The notes under the pieces: generated by a model | Databases searched by the model: none | The model's input: only the letters and a program-made list of their open reading frames with translations | What the model was told of the DNA's origin: nothing | From: Paracoccaceae bacterium | GTDB lineage: Bacteria; Pseudomonadota; Alphaproteobacteria; Rhodobacterales; Rhodobacteraceae | Length of the DNA stretch: 10,441 nt | Direction of reading: 5' to 3' | Assembly: GCA_015485015.1 (NCBI GenBank) | Contig: WFUK01000324.1 | Span: 1 to 10,441 of the forward strand | Made by a program: the position numbers and the translations under genes | Shown: positions 7,695 to 10,441 of the stretch, piece after piece | Layout of the letters: each line of letters begins with the position of its first letter | Numbering within the stretch: the stretch's first letter is position 1

Positions 7695-7712
7695 TATATC
7701 GCAAGCGATATA
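7695..7712. promoter_or_regulatory. Operator-like palindrome in the DUF1801 promoter
   Basis: TATATCGC-AA-GCGATATA is a perfect inverted repeat of two 8-bp arms around AA. It ends five bases before a TATACT -10 box (7718-7723) and so covers the -35 region, where the promoter has no good consensus of its own. That is the usual place for a repressor or activator binding as a dimer. The regulator is not in the window. Confidence 0.55.
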
Positions 7713-7717
7713 GGGGC

Positions 7718-7723
7718 TATACT
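7718..7723 (+). promoter_or_regulatory. -10 box for the DUF1801-uup unit
   Basis: TATACT matches the -10 consensus at five of six places. Transcription would start near 7730, close to ATG 7746. No good -35 box is visible at the expected distance, where the 18-bp palindrome lies. Confidence 0.45.
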
Positions 7724-7738
7724 GACAGGTAATGTCAG
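7722..7738 (+). promoter_or_regulatory. Inverted repeat touching the DUF1801 ribosome binding site
   Basis: CTGACA-GGTAA-TGTCAG forms a 6-bp stem with a 5-base loop whose last two bases are the first two of the AGGAGG Shine-Dalgarno sequence (7737-7742). In DNA it directly follows the -10 box and could be a second operator site. In RNA it could partly hide the ribosome binding site if transcription starts upstream of it. Confidence 0.4.
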
Positions 7739-7745
7739 GAGGAAT

Positions 7746-8135
7746 ATGGTAAGGACAGCTATGGAATTTGAAAATGCAAATGTGGCTGCGGCTTTCGCGG
7801 CGTTTCCGGACGAGGTGCGGGCAAGGCTATTGGGCCTGCGGGCGCGGATTGTGGCGGTGGCTTTGGCCGAGGGCATTCAGCTGGAAGAGGCTTTGCGCTG
7901 GGGGCAACCGGCCTATCTTGTGCCCAAAGGGTCTACTCTTCGGCTCGGCGCGCCTAAATCTGGCGGTTTTGCGCTTTATACCCATTGCCAAACCTCGCTG
8001 ATGGATGATTTTCGTGCGCTTTGCCCCACGCTCAGCTATGAGGGCAATCGCGCCGTGCATTTTGCGCTTGAGGATGAGCCGCCCGCGGCGATTGATCTGC
8101 TGATTAGGGCCGCGCTGACCTATCATATGGCTTGA
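7746..8135 (+). CDS. DUF1801 domain protein (YdhG-like fold)
   Basis: The product has 129 residues and matches the plan of small cytosolic DUF1801 proteins, whose fold resembles bacterial frataxin-like YdhG proteins and whose biochemical role is not established. Family-like parts are PDEVRARLLGLRARI (21-35), EEALRWGQPAYL (47-58), FALYTHCQTSLMDDFR (75-90) and YEGNRAVHF (98-106), and the ending LTYHMA. The start is uncertain: ATG 7746 follows AGGAGG by only three bases, while in-frame ATG 7761 has AAGGA five bases upstream; starting at 7761 would lose five residues outside the conserved part. It is followed 31 bp later by uup and probably shares its transcript. Palindromes in its promoter suggest specific regulation. 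Confidence 0.82.
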   Translation: MVRTAMEFENANVAAAFAAFPDEVRARLLGLRARIVAVALAEGIQLEEALRWGQPAYLVPKGSTLRLGAPKSGGFALYTHCQTSLMDDFRALCPTLSYEGNRAVHFALEDEPPAAIDLLIRAALTYHMA

Positions 8136-8140
8136 CCTTC

Positions 8141-8153
8141 CCCGCTAGGCGGG
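8141..8153 (+). other. Small hairpin between DUF1801 gene and uup
   Basis: CCCGC-TAG-GCGGG is a 5-bp perfect stem with a 3-base loop, 13 bases before the uup start. It has no T-run and is not a terminator. It may affect uup translation, since uup lacks a visible Shine-Dalgarno sequence. Confidence 0.35.
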
Positions 8154-8166
8154 CGATAGCACCCGA

Positions 8167-9972
8167 ATGGCACCATCACCGATCCTGACCCTGGCCGATA
8201 TCATGCTCACCTTTGGCGGACATCCGCTATTTGACGGGGTGGAGCTAACCGTGCATGCGAGCGAGCGCATCTGCCTTGTGGGGCGGAATGGCTCGGGCAA
8301 ATCCACGCTGCTTAAGGTGATGGCGGGGCTTATGGAGCCGGATGCCGGCGATCGCTTTGTGCAGCCCGGCCGCGCCGTGGCCTATATGGCGCAAGACCCC
8401 GATTTCACCGGCTTCGAGACGCTTTTTGATTATGCCACCGATGGCCTCGATCCGGCTGATTTTTACCGTGTCGAGATCGCGATGGAGGGGATTAAGCTTT
8501 CGCCGGATATTCGCTGCGACGAGGCTTCAGGCGGGGAGCGCAGGCGGGCGGCGATTGCGCAAATTCTGGCCTCCGAGGCTGATTTGCTGCTGCTGGACGA
8601 GCCGACAAACCACCTTGATATCGAAGCCATCGCCTGGCTTGAGGGCCATTTGGCGCAAACCCGCAAGGCTTTTGTGCTGATCAGCCATGACCGCGCCTTT
8701 CTGCGCGCGCTCACCCGCACAACCCTGTGGGTGGATCGCGGCATTGTGCGGCGGCAAAACTCCGGCTTTGCCAGCTTTGAGGAATGGCGCGACAAGGTGT
8801 TTGAAGACGAAGACATGCAGCGCCACAAGCTCAAGCGCCTGATCAAGGCCGAGGCCCGCTGGGCCGTCGAGGGCATTTCGGGGCGGCGCAAGCGCAATAT
8901 GGGGCGGGTGCGGCGCTTGCAGGATTTGCGGGCGCAGAAATCCGCCGAAATCAAGCAGATCGGCGCGGCGGCGATGGCCTTTGAGGGCGGTCCAAAATCT
9001 GGCCGGCTGGTGGTGGAAGCGCGCGAGATCAATAAGGCTTATGCCAAACCCATCGTGCAGGATTTCAGCCTGCGGGTGATGCGCGGTGATCGCATCGCGC
9101 TGGTTGGCCCAAATGGCACCGGCAAAACCACGCTTTTGAAAATGCTCACCGGCGAGATCGAACCCGATAGCGGCGAGATCAAGCTCGGCACCAATCTTTC
9201 GCTTGCGGTGTTTGACCAAAACCGCGAGGCGCTCGACCCCGAGCAATCCCTCTGGGATGCGCTGACCGGAGATCCGGCGCTTGGGGTTTCGGGCAATAAT
9301 GATCAGGTTATGGTGCGCGGCGTGCCTCGCCATGTGGTCGGATATTTGAAAGATTTCCTGTTTTCCGAGGCCCAGGCCCGCGCCCCTATTCGCAGCCTTT
9401 CGGGCGGTGAAAAAGCACGGCTTTTGCTGGCGCGGATTATGGCGCAGGAAAGCAATGTGCTTATTCTGGACGAGCCGACCAATGATCTGGATGTCGAAAC
9501 GCTGGACCTGCTGCAAGAGCTGATCGACGATTATGACGGCACGGTTATTCTGGTCGCGCACGACCGCGATTTCCTTGATCGCGTCGCCGATACCACCATC
9601 GCCATGGAAGGCGACGGCAATGCGATTGTTTATGCTGGCGGTTGGACGGATTACCAATCCCAACGCGGGGTGGTGGCCGAAGAAGCTGCGGCAAAGCCCA
9701 AGAAAAAGGGCGAGGCGCAGGTGAAATCCGCCGCGCCAAAATCGGGCCTTAGCTTTAAGCAAGAGCATCGCCTGAAAGCCCTGCCAGAAGTGATTGAAAA
9801 ACTGGAAGCCGAAATCGCCAAGCTGGAAGCCCTGATGGCGGATCCCGAGCTTTTCACCGCCCAGCCAGAGAAATTCCAGAAGGCCTCCGATGCATTGGTG
9901 ATGCGGCATGAAATGCTATCGGACGCCGAAGCGGAATGGCTGGAGCTGGAAGAACTGGGCGCGGGCGGTTAG
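8167..9972 (+). CDS. uup: ABC-F ATPase, Uup type
   Basis: The 601-residue protein has two ATP-binding cassettes and no membrane segments, so it is a soluble ABC-F protein, not a transporter. Cassette 1 has Walker A GRNGSGKST (39-47), signature SGGER (121-125), Walker B LLLLDEP (140-146) and switch His in ISHDR. A charged inter-domain linker (about 205-265) follows. Cassette 2 has GPNGTGKTT (314-322), LSGGEKAR (411-418), LILDEPTNDLD (432-442) and AHDR. After a Lys-rich stretch (510-520) a C-terminal coiled coil (about 530-596), rich in Glu, Leu and Lys, is typical of Uup. Uup proteins bind ribosomes and branched DNA and reduce precise transposon excision. Both ATP sites look intact. ATG 8167 is the first in-frame start after a stop at 8146-8148 and has no good Shine-Dalgarno sequence. 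A terminator follows at 10059. Confidence 0.93.
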   Translation: MAPSPILTLADIMLTFGGHPLFDGVELTVHASERICLVGRNGSGKSTLLKVMAGLMEPDAGDRFVQPGRAVAYMAQDPDFTGFETLFDYATDGLDPADFYRVEIAMEGIKLSPDIRCDEASGGERRRAAIAQILASEADLLLLDEPTNHLDIEAIAWLEGHLAQTRKAFVLISHDRAFLRALTRTTLWVDRGIVRRQNSGFASFEEWRDKVFEDEDMQRHKLKRLIKAEARWAVEGISGRRKRNMGRVRRLQDLRAQKSAEIKQIGAAAMAFEGGPKSGRLVVEAREINKAYAKPIVQDFSLRVMRGDRIALVGPNGTGKTTLLKMLTGEIEPDSGEIKLGTNLSLAVFDQNREALDPEQSLWDALTGDPALGVSGNNDQVMVRGVPRHVVGYLKDFLFSEAQARAPIRSLSGGEKARLLLARIMAQESNVLILDEPTNDLDVETLDLLQELIDDYDGTVILVAHDRDFLDRVADTTIAMEGDGNAIVYAGGWTDYQSQRGVVAEEAAAKPKKKGEAQVKSAAPKSGLSFKQEHRLKALPEVIEKLEAEIAKLEALMADPELFTAQPEKFQKASDALVMRHEMLSDAEAEWLELEELGAGG

Positions 9973-10042
9973 GCTGTTTTGCAACGTTTGAAGGCCGGTG
10001 GCCCGCCGCGCCATAAATAGTCAACAAACCACAAGTTTCTAG

Positions 10043-10057
10043 GCGCTAACTTAGCGC
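10043..10057. repeat. Perfect palindrome before the uup terminator
   Basis: GCGCTAA-C-TTAGCGC is a 7+1+7 inverted repeat that ends two bases before the terminator stem. It has no T-run. It may stack on the terminator hairpin or be a binding site. Confidence 0.45.
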
Positions 10058-10058
10058 G

Positions 10059-10085
10059 GTGGCCATAACTTTGGCCGCGTTTTTT
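10059..10085 (+). terminator. Intrinsic terminator of uup
   Basis: The arms GTGGCCA (10059-10065) and TGGCCGC (10072-10078) pair over seven positions, with one G-U pair, around a 6-base loop, and are followed after one G by six T (10080-10085). It lies 86 bp after the uup stop and fits an end for the DUF1801-uup transcript. Confidence 0.8.
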
Positions 10086-10090
10086 GACGC

Positions 10091-10118
10091 TTGACTGACC
10101 TCACTAAACTAGTTTAGT
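10091..10118 (+). promoter_or_regulatory. Possible promoter overlapping the 34-bp palindrome
   Basis: TTGACT (10091-10096) is a good -35 match, and TTTAGT (10113-10118), 16 bp on, is a modest -10 match inside the right arm of the palindrome. It points right, toward the insertion sequence, and no open reading frame of useful length lies between it and the element: ATG 10131 meets a stop after three codons. Confidence 0.35.
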
Positions 10119-10127
10119 GAGGTCAGT
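10094..10127. repeat. Perfect 34-bp palindrome without spacer
   Basis: The left arm ACTGACCTCACTAAACT (10094-10110) is followed directly by its exact reverse complement (10111-10127), with ACTAGT at the centre. No T-run follows, so it is not an ordinary terminator. Overlap with a possible -35/-10 pair suggests an operator for a dimeric repressor of TetR-like type, but the regulator is not visible. Other readings are a cruciform-forming site or the fused ends of a mobile element. Confidence 0.75.
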
Positions 10128-10131
10128 TAGA

Positions 10132-10146
10132 TGCGCATATAGCGCA
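10132..10146. repeat. Small inverted repeat next to the IS element
   Basis: TGCGC-ATATA-GCGCA is a 5+5+5 inverted repeat between the 34-bp palindrome and the insertion sequence. The remaining bases to 10186 are AT-rich and hold no coding frame that I can support. Confidence 0.35.
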
Positions 10147-10186
10147 GATATACCAAAGGCTTAACTCAAAATATGCTATAAATTTA

Positions 10187-10203
10187 GGGGCTGACCCAGA
10201 TAA
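10187..10203. repeat. Probable terminal inverted repeat of the IS element
   Basis: GGGGCTGACCCAGATAA has the GGGG-starting form typical of IS1595-group ends and stops one base-step before the transposase stop codon. Its partner repeat lies outside the window. Confidence 0.6.
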
Positions 10204-10441
10204 CTACTTTAAGTGACGTTTAACCCATTGTCTTAGCTGTAATAATTGGCCTGACGGGTCACTGTTGTTAAAACGCCACTCACATTTTTTCAAATATAGG
10301 CCAAATTGGGCCTTGGGAACACCGTTAAACCGGCGCATGTGGCGCTTGGCTTGGTTCCAGAAATTCTCGATGCCGTTGATGTGGTTGTGACGATCAGCAA
10401 ACAGCTTAGAATGATTGATCCTGAAGTGGTGGAAATCCGAC
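10204..10441 (-). CDS. IS1595-family transposase, C-terminal part
   Basis: Seventy-eight residues are visible, ending at TAG 10206-10204; the start lies beyond the right edge. The fragment reads SDFHHFRINHSKLFADR, then HNHINGIENFWNQAKRHMRR and FNGVPKAQFGLYLKKCEWRF, then NNSDPSGQLLQLRQWVKR. The HINGIENFWNQAKRH block with the later ECEWRFNN-type block is characteristic of the DDE transposase of ISXO2/IS1595 elements, and the Glu in GIEN is in the position of the catalytic acidic residue. The visible part has no frameshift, so the copy could be active. It moves its own element by cut-and-paste type reactions in the cytoplasm. Confidence 0.9.
   Translation of the reverse strand, partial: SDFHHFRINHSKLFADRHNHINGIENFWNQAKRHMRRFNGVPKAQFGLYLKKCEWRFNNSDPSGQLLQLRQWVKRHLK

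Larger units (their letters stand above)
10187..10441 (-). mobile_element. IS1595-family insertion sequence, transposase 3' end
   Basis: The element is identified by its transposase C-terminus and by the probable terminal repeat beginning GGGGCTGACCCAGATAA at 10187, just outside the stop codon, as is usual in this family. The flanking 8 bases TAAATTTA (10179-10186) are a candidate target duplication; the other end is beyond the window, so this cannot be confirmed. The boundary at 10187 is inferred from family knowledge. Confidence 0.8.

Noticed and set aside
8527..9909. Long minus-strand open frame of 460 codons opposite uup
   Set aside because: It is antisense to a well-supported ABC-F gene, its residues are His/Gln/Arg-rich without any recognisable domain, and GC-rich codon use of the real gene explains the lack of stops.
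10094..10127. Palindrome as an intrinsic terminator
   Set aside because: It has no loop and no following T-run, and a good uup terminator already lies just upstream.
10131..10186. Truncated gene between the palindrome and the IS element
   Set aside because: ATG 10131 meets TAG after three codons and ATG 10173 meets TAA after two, so no coding remnant can be supported.
1..10441. CRISPR array, tRNA or rRNA genes, phage defence cassette
   Set aside because: I saw no regularly spaced repeats, no tRNA cloverleaf-like sequence and no nuclease or toxin genes by reading; the genes are ordinary housekeeping types.

Overview
The window looks like a chromosomal segment of an alphaproteobacterium, most likely of the Rhodobacterales (Roseobacter/Rhodobacter group). 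I infer this from moderately GC-rich coding sequence, a housekeeping-type promoter with a TAGACT -10 box upstream of the deacetylase-like gene, a membrane-anchored SurA/PpiD-type chaperone directly upstream of trpE, and the style of the TrpD, DUF1801 and Uup proteins. No database was searched.

Layout, left to right. Positions 1-1696 (minus strand) hold trpG and trpD, overlapping by ATGA, followed by another ATGA overlap into a membrane-protein gene cut by the window edge. Positions 1826-3043 (plus strand) encode a membrane-anchored divergent polysaccharide-deacetylase-fold protein. It converges on a TDT/TehA-family transporter gene (minus, 3125-4087), and a perfect 16-bp-stem bidirectional terminator separates the two. 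Upstream of the transporter on the minus strand lie trpE (4158-5669) and ppiD (5673-7571), only 3 bases apart. A 174-bp divergent control region rich in inverted repeats (7572-7745) separates ppiD from a plus-strand pair: a small DUF1801 gene (7746-8135) and an ABC-F ATPase gene of the Uup type (8167-9972). After the uup terminator comes a short AT-rich stretch with a perfect 34-bp palindrome (10094-10127). The window then ends inside the 3' end of an IS1595-family insertion sequence (from 10187), with its transposase on the minus strand.

How the genes fit together. TrpE and TrpG form anthranilate synthase and TrpD makes the next intermediate, so the window holds the first two steps of tryptophan synthesis. 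The genes are split into two blocks on the same strand by an opposite-strand gene and a transporter gene. No tryptophan leader peptide is visible before trpE or trpG. TrpE keeps the LES feedback motif, so control is probably allosteric, with trpE transcribed from the ppiD promoter. PpiD and the deacetylase-like protein are envelope proteins, and Uup acts at ribosomes or on DNA.

Most of the window is ordinary core genome. The parts most worth a second look are non-coding: the 34-bp palindrome over a possible promoter whose downstream gene seems to have been displaced by the IS element, and the stacked palindromes that overlap the promoter and ribosome binding site of the DUF1801 gene. I found no convincing undescribed multi-gene system.
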